Shown here one piece after another: positions 10,956 to 23,203 of a stretch of 64,000 bases of DNA. A program made the translations under genes and the position numbers. Below the pieces are notes generated by a model that was not told where the DNA came from, did no database searches, and was given only the letters and a program-made list of their open reading frames with translations. Location: contig ML769480.1 in the NCBI GenBank assembly GCA_009733575.1, positions 62,001 to 126,000 on the forward strand, written 5' to 3'. The number at the start of each line of letters is the position of its first letter. Position 1 is the stretch's first letter. This DNA is from Gymnopus androsaceus JB14. Lineage: Eukaryota; Basidiomycota; Agaricomycetes; Agaricales; Omphalotaceae.

Positions 10956-13900
10956 TCAAACGAAAAACTGCGTACTAGAAACAAACTTGGATTAGAATGA
11001 GCTCAAAAGGCGTTCAAGTAAACTCACTGAATCCGACTAGCGGCGTGAACCTCCATCTCCTCCATCTTGTACGAATTTAATTCCTCCTTTATCCTCTGTG
11101 CCAGCGCTGGCGTCAGCCGACTCCAAGTCGCCGGTTCACTTCGCCTGTCATAAACGGAAGGTGGGAACGTGTCATACACCGAGAGATTGTTCGCAAAAGC
11201 GAGCCGCTTGCTCGGAGTCGTCGCTGACCGATGTGTCAAGGTCGGCGCAGAAGAACCAATTGTCGACAGTGCCGGCGCGGAAGAGTTGGAGTGGCTGAAC
11301 ATCAACGATGACCTTTCTGGGACGTGCGGGTTGTGAGAGATGGTGGATGTCGATTCCGTTGAGTCTCTGGGAGAATCGATGCTATTTCCCTGTGGGCTCT
11401 CAAAGGAGAGCGGAGGAATAGTGGGAATAGACGACGTGCTTGCACCATGTGCAGATGAATGTGATCCATGTCTATGGAGACCATCGATATGATCTGGATC
11501 AGGAGAAGGTATTCTCGCTAATGGTCCCAGTTCCGTTTGACTTGGATGAGCGTTGTACGAGTTCGATCGCACTCTATTAACAGTAACGCTCTCCGTCAAG
11601 TAAGCCTGTTGATCATACGTGGCAGCGTCTAGAAAGAAGTCAGGATCGAAAAGTAGTATCAATGATGAGACACGCACACTTCAGTATACCTTTCGCAGGC
11701 GTTCTAGTACGTTCTACACTCCTCCGAACATCAGTTGCCCAAGGTTCCGGCTCATCGTACTCTGGGTCCATACTAGTCCGCTCCATCCCTAAACGGATTG
11801 TCACATCTTCGTCCTCCTCACCATCCCAGTCCTCATCGTCATCCCAACCATCCGGATTGTAATCGGCAGGACCCTGCGACTGTGAGCCGTTGTAATGCTC
11901 ATCGTCACTCTTATCTTCTTCTTCCACCAGCACCCTCGTCCCGTCCTCGTTAATCCTAAACCCACCTCCACCTTTAACAGGTGAAACTGATCCTTGTCTC
12001 GTTTGTGTGTTCTTCTCCCATGTCGGTACGCCAGCCCCTAGTGAGGTTCCATTGGGCTTGACAGCGGCGGCGGTGGTAGCAGCAGCAGCTGCTGCCTCTT
12101 GCTGAGCCTTGGCCTTTGCAGCTGCCTCGGCATTACTCTTGAGCGTATGCTGTCGAGCTAGCTTGGCAGCTGGACTCAAGCCGCTCATCTCAGCACCACC
12201 CCAATCAGCCGCACCAGTGTTACCGCGATCAAGTTCAGCAGTGACATGAGAGACACTAGCCTCACTAGCCTCAGCCTTTGCGGTCTTCTTCTTCTTTCCT
12301 TTCTTATCCGACGACTCCTCACCGCTCTCTTCCTTCTCTTTCTCCTTGTTCTTCTTCTCCTTGTCCTTGAACAACGAAGTGATCCCCGCCAACGAATTCC
12401 GTCGAGCAAGTTTGCCCATACTTCCCAGTTTCCGTATCATCACACTGGCACTACTGACCGTACTCGACAATGAGATATTGTCGGTACTAGCGTTAAGTCG
12501 TGAGTTGAATAACGAGGCGGCACGACTTTTCTTTTTTGTCTGCACAGTTGCCGTCGACTCGGCATCGTCGACGTCCGGACTAGGAATTCCACCTCCAGGG
12601 TTGGATTTACCAACGACCGTGTTGAGAAGATGTGGATTTTTGGGTTTTAATTTCGCGGCAGACGAAGACCCGAGGGCAGACGCTTTGATAGAAGCGTCCT
12701 CTTCCTCTTCCTCCTCCTTGAGCTGTTGGTTAAAAGTGAGAGCGCGTCGTAACCGTCCTTTGAGGCCACCGCTGCGCATCATACCCGCGCTTGGAGTAGA
12801 TTCCATCATGGCAGCAAGATCGCTGTCATCACGAGACATGCGTTTCTCGGATGCGGTAAAGTTACCTTGTGACAAAGGCGATGGTCTGGCAGGACGGGGC
12901 GTTCGTTGAGGAAGAAGCAGAGGAAGGAGGAGTTGTTGTTGGTGGCGGTGACAGTGCGGGGGGCGAAGCTGTTGGTGACAGCGCGCTAGAGCGACTGGGT
13001 GCCTGCGTTGAGCTGGCGGTGGAAGAAGATGAAGCATTCCGATGATGGGGAACCTTTGGTGCGGAAGAGGGAGCAGAAGCTGTCGATGAAGGTGATGACC
13101 GTGTAGTAGTAGCTGCAGTAGCTGTGGCAGGAGTAGTAGGGCTTGGCATGGGTGACGGAGTTGCCGCAGCTGGTGACCCATTTCTGCTACGTATACTTCC
13201 TCCGGGAGGAGTATTGTGTCCGCTGTGACCGCTCTGGTTGCTGTTGGTGCGTTGCCGCTGGCTGTGGGTCGAGTTTACAGATGAGCTCGATCCTGACGCA
13301 TCCGGACGCGCATAAGGAGGAGAAGGAGCGTTGGCAGAACGCCAGTCTCCTTCCTGATGTGACGAGCCTTGCCGTACAGGTCTCCGATACGGATGAAAGC
13401 CAGGATATTGGCCATTCTGTTGTTGCTGTTGGTCAACAGAAGGGCTGCGATTTGGATGAGGTGGCGGTGGAGTTCCGCTGGGAAACGGATTGAACATGGG
13501 ATTTATCTGATTCTGAGTGAAATAATCAGGTGAAGGGGCCGCGCCAGACCGTCCAGAGCCAGTCCGAGTTGGCTGTGGAGGCGGCATGAAGCCTTGCTGG
13601 GCATTAAACATCATTTGCTGATATGCCCATTGGGCCAACTGAGCATTCGCAGGATCAAAATAAGGAGCTTGTTGAGGTAGTTGTGGGTAAGGCTGGGTGG
13701 ATTGCTGGTGATTTTGGTAGAAAGAAGGATAGAAAGGCTGAGCAGATATGGAAGGAGTCCAGCTTCCCTGCGGTTGCTGCTGGACCGGATAAGGATAAGG
13801 CTGTTGCTGTGGTGGCTGCTGAGCCTGCTGGTGGTTCATCTGCTGGAATTGTGGATGGTTGGCAGGCGGTGGAGGTGAAGAATTGCTGTCGTTTGCTGGC

Positions 13901-13998
13901 AAATTTCGCTGAGTTCTCGAGGGATTGTTGGAAGGAAAGTCCATTTGCTGGTTCTCTCTAGATAAGTACTGCCAATCCGAGGGTGCAAGCACAGCCAT
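10956..13998 (-). CDS. BNI4: BNI4/AFR1-type bud-neck scaffold, PP1-docking
   Basis: A large low-complexity protein rich in Gln, Pro and Ser at the N-terminus (about 370 residues from the start at 13998), with a Ser/Lys-rich middle (GGLKGRLRRALTFN, KLGSMGKLARRNSLAG) and a very acidic stretch before the tail. The C-terminus is diagnostic: KRLAFANNLSVYDTF, an RVxF-like protein phosphatase 1 docking site, then VYDRRSEPATWSRLTPALAQ, RIKEELNSYKMEEMEVH and, after the last intron, SRIHTQFFV and TGA at 10956. This matches the PP1-binding tail of yeast Bni4/Afr1, which targets phosphatase Glc7 and chitin synthase to the bud neck or septum. One clear intron lies at about 11690-11632 and another before the last exon. 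Near 12,880-12,930 the N-terminal frame must change to continue into RPARPSPLSQGN. No good intron is visible there, so a short unrecognised intron or an indel is possible. Confidence 0.82.
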
Positions 13999-16900
13999 CG
14001 ACCTACAAGACGACTAATAGCTGGGCTTCAAGTCGTCAGCAATAACCTGGATGCAAGCGCGCAGCAGAAATATTAATCAATAAATAAGAATTTCTGTCAG
14101 TAATTCTCGTCGACGTACGAACAGCTTTTGAGAAGAGAAAAAAAATTGAATAAGAAAATGAAGGCAGCCTAAAAACCAGAAGAATATCCTAGTGGAGGTG
14201 GAAAGAGCTCAACCGGGCAACGACAACGATTTGATTTCTAATTTTGATCTTATCTTATCAGAGATCCCGCAAGAATTCGTTGCTATCCCCAACCGCAGCT
14301 ATCTATAAATTCCTTCAAGTCGCGAGCTACATGTATATATATATCTTTCAGGCCTCAGATTATAGTACACCCTTTTTTTCTTTCTTCTGGTCAGCGATAT
14401 CTACACGTTCGCCTCTTCCGGCTTCACACCGGCACACCTCGATGGATGCCATCAGTTTATCTGGAGCTTTAACTCCCTCCCGAACTTGCATATTTATTCA
14501 TCCCTGCGCCCACCCTAGGTCAAAGACTTCCACAGGTCTCTGAATTTCACCCTATCGGGCTTAAAGAGGCCAATACTGTGCGCAGAACATGCACAAAACA
14601 TGCAAATTGCAGCGAATCAACCCATATGAAAACATGCATCACCAGGAACCTATTCGGAACTCGGGGTAATTCAGAAGCTACTCCAAATGTTTTACTTTCT
14701 ACAAATGGTTTAGTTTGCTTTTCCAAGGTTACTTGACTAGAACAGTGGAACAGGCCGAAATATCACGTTCTCCGCACACGTTCTATATCGACGTTCGAAG
14801 ACGTCTTTTTCAGTCAACCTTCTGCAAATCCAACCGTACACGACGCGATGTCTCGGTCCCCGGGCATCGTGCAGTGAATGCACTGCATGTCCTCGGCGAG
14901 CATCTATTCTAGCCATGATTGCCATTGGTCGGTGAAGCTGAAAATAGGCGAAGAGATAGGACATTTCTAAATATTCGGATTCTCAGATGGATGTATTCAT
15001 GAGAAGAAACTCTTCCCCAGGTTGTCTTATCGCGTCCAACGCTGTGAAGGTCCAGGGTAGATATCTATATATATCATGTGTATGCGCGCCCCAGAACGTT
15101 TCCACGCCCATACATACCAGGTGAGTTCAGTGTTCACTTACAAGTAACTCGGCGCCGCCACAATCATTCACATTCATTCATCCATTCAGCTGGCATCAGC
15201 ATCTTCTGACAGACGGTCCACGGAAGATCTTTTGACAGTAGGACAGTGCAATATCGGTTAGTTTCTTGAATAAATTCTCAAAGATCACTGATATCTCGAG
15301 TCAGACTCACTGTTCGGACAAAACTCACCGCGACATACGCGCCCGACGTCGATGCTGCGATATCGGTAAATTATGGTAAAATCCCCAATACCCCCAAGGG
15401 CCAAGCAAAGCTCCAAGCTTTAACACGGTATGTACTACCCGCCTTCGAATTCTCCAAGACTCCAGATCGCGGCTTTGGGTCTGGCCATGGATTCCAAGGA
15501 TGGCCCCAGTTGCCCGCTTCAATCCAATACATCGACAATACATTCTCCCTATATACGTTCTACGCTAGAGTACGTCTCATACTTGATTGCTTCGAATTCC
15601 TAATCCTTGACCTTCTCTAATAACGATATCATTAAACTAATCAAGTGCTTCAATCCTTCCTTCCTTCCTTAATTACTTATTTTAGGCACTGTTTCCCTAC
15701 TAGGCCTGCAGAGATTAATTTCGCTTCTGACTCCGAATCCTTTGCGGCTTCCTTTCTCCTGCGGATGTTTCAGGGTTGAGAATTCGGGAATTATGTCTGT
15801 GAGGGCTTGTATATTTTCGCCGAATACAGAACACCGAACAACGTATGTGACCGTATGTGCGTGCATAAGTTTTGTTTTGATTCGCTTCTAGACGTATCAT
15901 ATCTCCCGTAAGTACTCTTTCGACGACATAGCATGCACGGATGCGCGGATGTATGTATGAATTAGCCTCTCGCTCTGGCTGTGGATATGTGGATACGCCT
16001 AGTAACAATCACCCGACCAGATCTAGAAGAATTCCGACTCTTACTACTATTGGACAAGAAAATCAGTGAGTTTTGCCAGTGGCGCCGCTCAGCGATTTAA
16101 AACGTTCATTAATTTATGTACATTGTACTTGCTTTTTTCTACCAAGGTATCTGGATTCTATTTTCTTTCAACTCCCAAGCCCCTCGGACGGCTTTTGTGG
16201 TATCAATACAGAGACGGAGGATATTCCAGCTCGATATCCGACTCTGGGCTTCTCTCAGAGACTCGAAAGGCCGCAGCAGGACACGATTCTAAATGGATTC
16301 AATTTCCCTTGCCCTTCGGATTAAACTGTGTATGTCACGGTATTGAACCTCCGTCCATTCTTCTTCCCTCTTCCCTTCCCGTGAAAGTGTCCCCGGTATC
16401 CTATGCGCAGTGCTTGCAAGGCCCTGCAGACATACAACCGATATCTCCAGGCATCTCCGTATGATGTGTCCTGTACTCGAGATCTGACAAGACGCAGCCT
16501 TTCCTCGGCGAGATCTGGTCTGGCACAGTGGAGACATTAATTTCCGACCGCACAGCCACAGCTCGGATCGATTTTTGGACCTACAATCCTTCGGATTCGT
16601 GCAGCGGCGGTGAATTGTGATGCGCGAGTTACGTACAGGATGCGCTTGGACAAGTGAGATACTTACAGTACCAGAAGTTGCCTGAGGTGAGCCTGTTTCT
16701 GCTGCTACCCTGTTTGAGTATGGAACGTTGTCTAATTATCTACGCGCAGGCCGTTCAAATACTCGGTGGTCGGTCAATTGCAGTAGAATCGGTTTCAGAA
16801 TTGTTCACCCTCGATCAGCCATAGAATCCTCCTCGTGGCATCAACTCTGCTCAGGATAATGTTTATGGTCGGCGTAGTATCCTCCATACTCAATCTGACC

Positions 16901-18032
16901 CCTCTCTGATCAAGGCTGCAAACCTGCTCATGTATTCAAGTTATATGGTACCGAATATACAACACCTCGGGTGAGCTCCGCGTCACAGTACATCTGTAGC
17001 TCTAAGTATTGACATGCTCCGTAGTGTCAGTGTATGTATAGCAAGCTCATCAGCTCGCCCCTCAAGCTAATACTTGAAGCTCGGCCACTATAGTACTTTA
17101 AGTTCAATACCTTTCATGCCACCGTCCCGAATCGTCTTGGAGCGTAGGGGAGGCCACCGGGACAAGCTTACTTATTGTTTATACCTCAGACGTACACTGG
17201 TGTTATGAAGATTAGACTCTCTAGTGGTCTCGGTTATTGGGAATATCGGCCGAAGAAATGCGTTATGATTCAGCAATGCAGCTCAAAGTTCGGGAACACA
17301 TGGGCTGAGGCACGATTTAACAATAACGGTGAGGCTAGAAGGGCTAGCTTTTCTTCCATTGCATTCCGTTTCCCCGACATGTCGACGAAAAAAACAGAGC
17401 CGTGGTCGATGAGCTCACCCTCGAGGGAACTTGGAGAAGTATCATGGCTTTTTTCGTTCGACTCGGCTATTGGCTAAAAGTTGTCTGGGTGGTATATTTC
17501 ATATTCATTCAAAGTTTGGAAGCATACATACGCGAATACGCTGGACTCAGATTTAACAATAACAAAAATTTACTCGCATCAAAACTGCGATGATGTACCG
17601 GCCTATAGTGAGATTAATTTCAATTTCCAAGATACATCTACACCAGCTAATTACTCCCCCTGCCAGGCTTGCTTGGATATAGCTCACTTGTATGGACCGC
17701 AACGAGTGCTTAGTAGAGTAAGAGTACAAAGGCTGGCGCATCAAAATACGCGTCAGGAAGCCGACTCGGATCATGTCCGCGGAGTAACGGCACGGTTTCC
17801 CGAAGTCTTTTTGTGTTTTTTTTTTCAAGTTCAACCACGAGCAGATTTAAGAAGCAGATTGACTTCTTATTGTCTCTTGCCTAAAGCGAAGAGTCGGAAT
17901 CTTTCCAAGGTCACCCTCATCTTGTTTTTATTGTTTTTCAGCTGTGGCGGCGCGTAATAGTGTGAACTTTGTATCCCAACTTGGGAGGTTATCGGGGTAC
18001 GAAAATACAATAGAGCTGCTCGTATGCGAAGG
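13999..18032. other. Long 4 kb stretch without a recognisable gene
   Basis: The first 200 bp are the BNI4-like promoter. The rest holds many short open frames on both strands, none with recognisable domains, consistent splicing or long coherent coding. A polypyrimidine tract with TTCC repeats is visible near 15,650-15,670. No receptor of the STE3 type could be recognised in the stretch. Confidence 0.4.
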
Positions 18033-18039
18033 TATAAAA
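18033..18039 (+). promoter_or_regulatory. TATA box of the pheromone-type gene
   Basis: A perfect TATAAAA in GGTATAAAAGG lies about 120 bp upstream of the ATG at 18158, followed by a pyrimidine-rich leader. The spacing fits a strong, TATA-driven promoter for a small, highly expressed gene. No binding-site motif for mating regulators was identified with confidence. Confidence 0.6.
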
Positions 18040-18157
18040 GGAATGCAAGTCATTGCTTGTCCTCATCAGGTTCTCATTCGACCTATCTACCTCACACAGT
18101 CCCAACTCTCTTTCGAGCTCAACGACTTTTTACCCACTCTTCACTTGAACTCGAGAA

Positions 18158-18343
18158 ATGGACGCTTTCACCACCCTCGCATCTTACTCTGCTGCTTCTT
18201 CCGTTGAGGAGATCGAAACAACTTCGTTACCCGTTAACGAGGAGAGTGGTAGCGGCAAGTACCTTTTATAATTAATAGTCCGCGTCTGTACTGACATCAT
18301 TTCTCGATCCGTAGGCGCAGAAAGCTCCTGTGTTATCGCATAG
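18158..18343 (+). CDS. Lipopeptide mating-pheromone precursor (CaaX)
   Basis: Exon 1 (18158-18248) starts MDAFTTLASYSAASS and continues through an acidic stretch to PVNEES. A 66-base intron (18249-18314, with a TACTGAC-like branch site and a GTAG acceptor) joins it to exon 2 (18315-18343), which ends SSCVIA followed directly by TAG. The 39-residue product has the layout of basidiomycete B-locus pheromone precursors: a short MDxF start, a Ser/Ala-rich then acidic pro-region with a candidate processing site near NEES, and a C-terminal CaaX box (CVIA) for farnesylation and carboxymethylation. Such peptides signal through STE3-type receptors. Donor GTGGTA, three bases earlier, keeps the same frame. 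GTACCT at 18259 looks stronger but would destroy the CaaX frame. A TATA box lies 120 bp upstream. No receptor gene was recognised here. Expression and exact intron are unproven. Confidence 0.7.
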
Positions 18344-19987
18344 ACAAGCACAAAACCACTATGCAATGTTTATGATCATTCTTCTGTGAGTACAGAGGTC
18401 TTTGCTTTCCGAGAAACTCACTCATACTTTTCCCTTAGACCCACTCTCATGCTATAATGACCCTCCCGACACTCTGCATTTAGAGATTTTGGTCCTTCGT
18501 CTTTTTTTTTTGCGATGGCATGCCGCAACTGTATTTTATTAACTTCGACATTCGCACTGTCTGTGTCTTTTTGGCCGGGCACCCTGATGGGATTTTGGAA
18601 GACGAGGAAATGAAGAGAATTGATACTGGAGGCTCCGAATACGAGGCTCAAAGGAATCAATAATTACTACATTATTGTATCAAAATTGTAACATTACAGA
18701 TTTTTCCAAAGTCCGTACATGGGTTTTGAATGGTATAGACATTTAACACGTCTTTTCTTCCCTAGCTACGGATTTGATGGATCAGTTTATTATACTCATA
18801 GAGTTCAGATCTTCACTGGAACGGCGAGGGAACGAACTGAGTCACCACTGGAGATTCACTTGCATTCAACCCTGACTCGCTGAGTTGCTCCAACATTTCA
18901 CTGTCAACGGAACTTATTCTCTTCTGCCAGTGTCCTGAGTGAGCTAGCTTTCCATAAATTCGCGTTCAAGTCCGGCCAAGTCCGAATGTTGGGGAGATTA
19001 AGAGTTGAGTCCGAGTTAGTACTAGCACGTCGGTTAGGTATGGTCAACAGAATGCTAGAGACGATGCAACATGCAGTTTGGAGGCTACTAGAGTGTAAGG
19101 CAGAAACCACTATTTAGAAGGACGGCCAAAGTTACATTTTTAAGGATATAATTTCCACCACCTTCATCAAGAGGACTCGGATGAACCTCGGCCCTGTGTG
19201 GTCTATCCCACCTCATTTCTTGACTCGCCACGGAAAGCAGCCCAATACGCTCTCCATAATAGCCACCGTAATGCGTAAGGGTAAGCTCGTGGTTCCTTCC
19301 GAGTAAAGATATTGCTTTGTGTAGAAAAATTCTTCGATGGAACACAGCGTTACCAAGCAAACTGGAAGGAGCCCTTCAGAGGAAAAATTGGAAACTGGCC
19401 ATTGAAGGAGTTTGCACTCTGCCCGTATGGAAAACCTGCGACAGCTTGGAAAGAAGGCTGTAAAGGAAAGTGTTCATCATCGTGTTACTTCCCCAGGTCC
19501 AAGCTGATGAAGGACGAGGTTTGGATTATAGGTAGACTTTCCAACATGTTCTCTGTGACTCTCGAGATTGTATCAGAATTAAAGCTTCCTTTGATCGTAG
19601 ACGCTGAGCCTTCGCTTGACTCGAATTTCACTACAACCCAGATTAAGTAAGCTGCTGAGCACCAGCTTTGACCGGCTCGATTTGGACTTCATGAGAACTC
19701 GGCGCGCCATTAGAATCTATTAGGTAAAATGCGGAGTTTCCAGTATCAATAATAGCTGGCAGCGTTGTGGACTTATACTTGCACCAAAAATTCATACCAC
19801 ATCATATGAGGACGAGCGTCTATGACTCCGTGTACGGATCAATTAGCCTTTGAACTGTTTTCGCGTCAGATTGAAGGCGCCTAGAGTATGCTGAATCGTT
19901 GCGGGTTTTTCACAAAAAAACAGTGCCGAGTAACGTCGGGAAGCGAGATAGTTGAGCAAGGATTTATAGTAGCAAAGATACTATATG
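18344..19987. other. Intergenic region between pheromone-type gene and DUF6534 gene
   Basis: No protein family was recognised. A plus-strand open frame at 19312-19650 (112 codons, Cys- and Lys-rich middle) and minus-strand frames at 18418-18660 and 19088-19360 have no visible motifs and no coherent splicing, and are left uncalled. A search by eye for pheromone-receptor helices found nothing. Confidence 0.35.
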
Positions 19988-22077
19988 TTACACCATCGGC
20001 ATTGTCTTTAAATTACTGTTTCTTGTAGACTCATCCATCAAGCTGTCGTCGACGTGCATCTGCATCGTCTTCGTAACATTCACCTCCACCTCCACGGGGG
20101 TTACCGTATCATCAGAGGGAGCGTGCATTTGATTCCTCCTCGCATTGTCAAAATAATTGAACCTGCCCCTGCGTTGGCCAGATGTATTGCGTTTCAGCCT
20201 GAGAAAATCCAAGTCGACTGCATCAATAGCCGTACTGTTTGCTGCTCGTTCGCGAAGGGAAGGACGGTAATTGAGCCTGATTACGGAGCATGAAGCATCA
20301 GCGTGTGTTATTTTATCGGACGCGACAACGAATTCGAAGAAGAGACCACATACATGGCTATGATGGAGTTTGCGTACACTAAAGGATTATCCGAAGAAGT
20401 TAGTTCAGCCTCCTAGCAAGGAGTATATGGACAGAGCTTACATTTAGCGACAATAAAATGTAGAGCCAGAAAGATCAGGCTTTCCCGTATGACTAGCCAC
20501 TAGACAAAATGCTAGTTGGTTTCATGGTACTTCTAGGACGCAATCTTGGGAAAGCTCACTGTAATTAAGAGTGCCATCGTCGTGATTCTAGGATATAGGC
20601 GATTTGAGCCATATAATCATAATCATTGGTAAATATAAATAATGACTATACACTGTGGCCAAGCCAGTTTCGAAGGTGTAAAGGACCAAGGAGTCGATTA
20701 CCCCGTCTAGACTAAACAGTATGTCAGTAACACGTACGGAGGTTTGAGTCTGAGCTAGACTCGCCTGATAGATTGTGCCCGACTTCGTCTCAGAATAATC
20801 TTGCAGACCGACGCGGTCATAAGTGTGAGGCAAAAAATCATAAACAGATAAATGACCATACCATCATGACGATAGTGATCAAAGCATCCACCACGCAATT
20901 GAGTCCGGTAGCAGTACCAAAAGACCCACTAGTACATGGTTCTCACAAACACCAAATCACTGAGGAAAAGTAGACTCACTGATCCATGACTGTGGCGGAA
21001 CTCTTCGAAGCTCTTCACTTGCATCATGTATGCAGAGGAAACTGGAGCTTGTAGGTGAGTTTCAGAGCGCACAGCACAGATCATAGCAGTAACTTACTGC
21101 AACCTAGAACTAGATGTGTAAAGAAAAAGTCAGTATTATAGTGGCAGAGAGTAGAGCACCCGAACGTACTAAATCGAAGAACGGCAAGCACCATCTAATT
21201 TTGATGTTAGGAATGAATAGGATTGTTATGTCTGCCCAAAGAGCAAAAGGACTAACGATGGGTACGGTTAACCAGTACTTGTGGTTGCTGACTGGAACGT
21301 ATTAGATTGGAGACGGAATATGTAGCACGAGACGGTTACAGTACTTACATTGAAAAATCCTCCATGAATACATGCTATGATATATTTATTAGATGAGCGT
21401 GCTTCAAGGGAGCGGTTGAACGAACCTTTGTACAATTAATATTGATATCCCCTGCTCGTATGCGGCAGTAAGGATTGAGCAGCACCTAATTCCAAATTAT
21501 TTGAATCTCACCGCAATCAGGACTGCGAGCTACATGAATTTAACAGTGTTAGCCAGCCAACTCTTATGGAATAAGCACGAAGACTTACAGCCATCGTGCT
21601 GACGTGAAGAAAGGATTTAGTATGTATTGGCAAGAAAGCGGAGAAACGTACGTTGGAATGAAGTTTCCATTCATGCCTTGATCAGCAATGAACCACTTCC
21701 AGGAGGAGGCCATCAGGACACTTGAGTGGAACATGTCCAGGATGCTGTTCTATAAATCAGCTTTATGACTTTGAGCACTAGAAAAGGCTTACAGCAAAGA
21801 GAAAACCTGGACGACGGGGTGGTCAAAAATCAGGTTTATAGATGCGATGTATAACTTACGATACACGACATCCGCCAGGTATCTGTTGGCTTGACGGACC
21901 TCCAATATATGATGCATTCTACGAACAGAACACCAGAGAACCTGCAAGACAATGTCAAGTAAATCGGAGAACTTGAATTATGTTTGGTTGTAGTACATAC
22001 ATGATAGCAAGAGGGACACCAAGGATAATGGCACCAAGAGTAGTCTCAAGGGTGGTCTGCTGAGTATTATTAGCCAT
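19988..22077 (-). CDS. Seven-helix membrane protein, DUF6534 type
   Basis: Many small exons on the minus strand. The start at 22077 gives MANNTQQTTLETTLGAIILGVPLAIM (only partly hydrophobic, first helix). Next come FSGVLFVECIIYW, the polar loop KPTDTWRMSC, NSILDMFHSSVLMASSWKW and later helices (NHKYWLTVP, MVLAVLRF, SSAYMMQVKSFEEF, GLNCVVDALITIVMM, DGVIDSLVLYTFETGLATV). A cytoplasmic tail (LNYRPSLRERAAN, then a basic and acidic hydrophilic end) finishes at 19988. This loop-helix order is typical of a large basidiomycete family (DUF6534) of unknown function, expanded in mushrooms. It is not a STE3 receptor. Exon borders in the middle are approximate, and some exons are only a few codons long. 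It lies 1.6 kb from the pheromone-type gene, convergent with it. Confidence 0.72.
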
Positions 22078-23203
22078 CGCGAGCTTTCTGACCTGTTGCC
22101 TTACATCACTTGCCCTTTAAAAGAACTACAAGGCAGTACATATCTTAAAATATCATGGTGTCGTGTGAAGTGCTGGATCCATGGCGGATAAGGCCATTAG
22201 ACCTCGCACCCGTCCTGCGTCCTTCCTTTCAGGATTAAGCAGCGGTTCTCATACTGCCTAGGACTTTAAGCCCTCGCGCCTCTTTCGGCGCTACCCTCAC
22301 GCGTACTGGGCTATTAAGAGGATACATAGGAGACACATCTTGAAATAACAAGAGTGATGTTTGGTCACCGCAAGCTTGAGCGCGCCAGTTGGCTGACTCG
22401 GAGGTTATCTCCGTCGGGCAGACCCGCTCTTACCTCCACAAACTCCGGAGTACGAGGCCTGAGGTGCACGTCCGAGGACCAGACGGTCCTGGTTGTCAAT
22501 AGACCCGAGGACTCACCATGCGATGTGGAAACCAAGAAGCTGGGCGCGGAGCTGATGTTGGTAAATGGTGCGATGTAATAGGTCTATCTGGTTTGGAATT
22601 GTTTGAAGAAGTGATGTCTCCCTCTTTTGGGCCTCGAGTCCCAGCATCGATCCGAGGTGATGAAGATGGAATGCAATATGTGCTATTTTAGTTTGAATAG
22701 TGTCAATCCTCCTTCCTGCTACGTGAAGTTTTTGTCAATTTGTATGGTGAATCGTTTCGTACCGTACCAGAATTCATGGAAGCCAATTCTTACGAAGGTC
22801 AAAGTGATCATGCAACCGACTAGATAATATACTGCGAGTCTTCAATAAGCTTCAATATCTAAGGACAAACGAGAGGTGAAATAGACGCACTAAACGGGCA
22901 ATTTGGATTCCATCTCTTCTTCAAGCTCCACATACTCCTGATACTTTCGGTTCCAATATCCCAGAGTAAACCACGGAGCATATCGTGTGTAGGATGTTGG
23001 ATAGACGTTGGAGGTGGGTCATTATTAATATTTAAGTCACCGAACTAATCGCGTGACCTATTGCGATGCGCGCCGCGCGTCTGACATGACTCGTGATTGC
23101 GATGCGATGAGTCAACCCAAATCACATGGGGCGCCATAAATACCGCCCTTGATAACGAACCACCACCTTATATGTGCTCTTCTCTCTCATCTACGTCGTT
23201 GCC
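22078..23203. other. Intergenic region, no gene seen
   Basis: Divergent promoter interval between the minus-strand DUF6534 gene and the plus-strand cyclin-type gene. An open frame at 22354-22578 has no recognisable motif. The block around 22,140-22,330 (CCTTTCAGG, CCTCGCGCC) was checked for tRNA or rRNA sequence and none was found. Confidence 0.35.

Noticed and set aside
12346..12909. 187-codon plus-strand frame
   Set aside because: It is the antisense shadow of the Ser/Lys-rich middle of the BNI4-like gene.
19312..19650. 112-codon plus-strand frame
   Set aside because: No domain, no splice context and atypical composition; left uncalled.
14000..19987. STE3-type pheromone receptor near the pheromone gene
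   Set aside because: No seven-helix pattern or STE3 motifs could be assembled from either strand; the nearby membrane protein at 20-22 kb is DUF6534-like.
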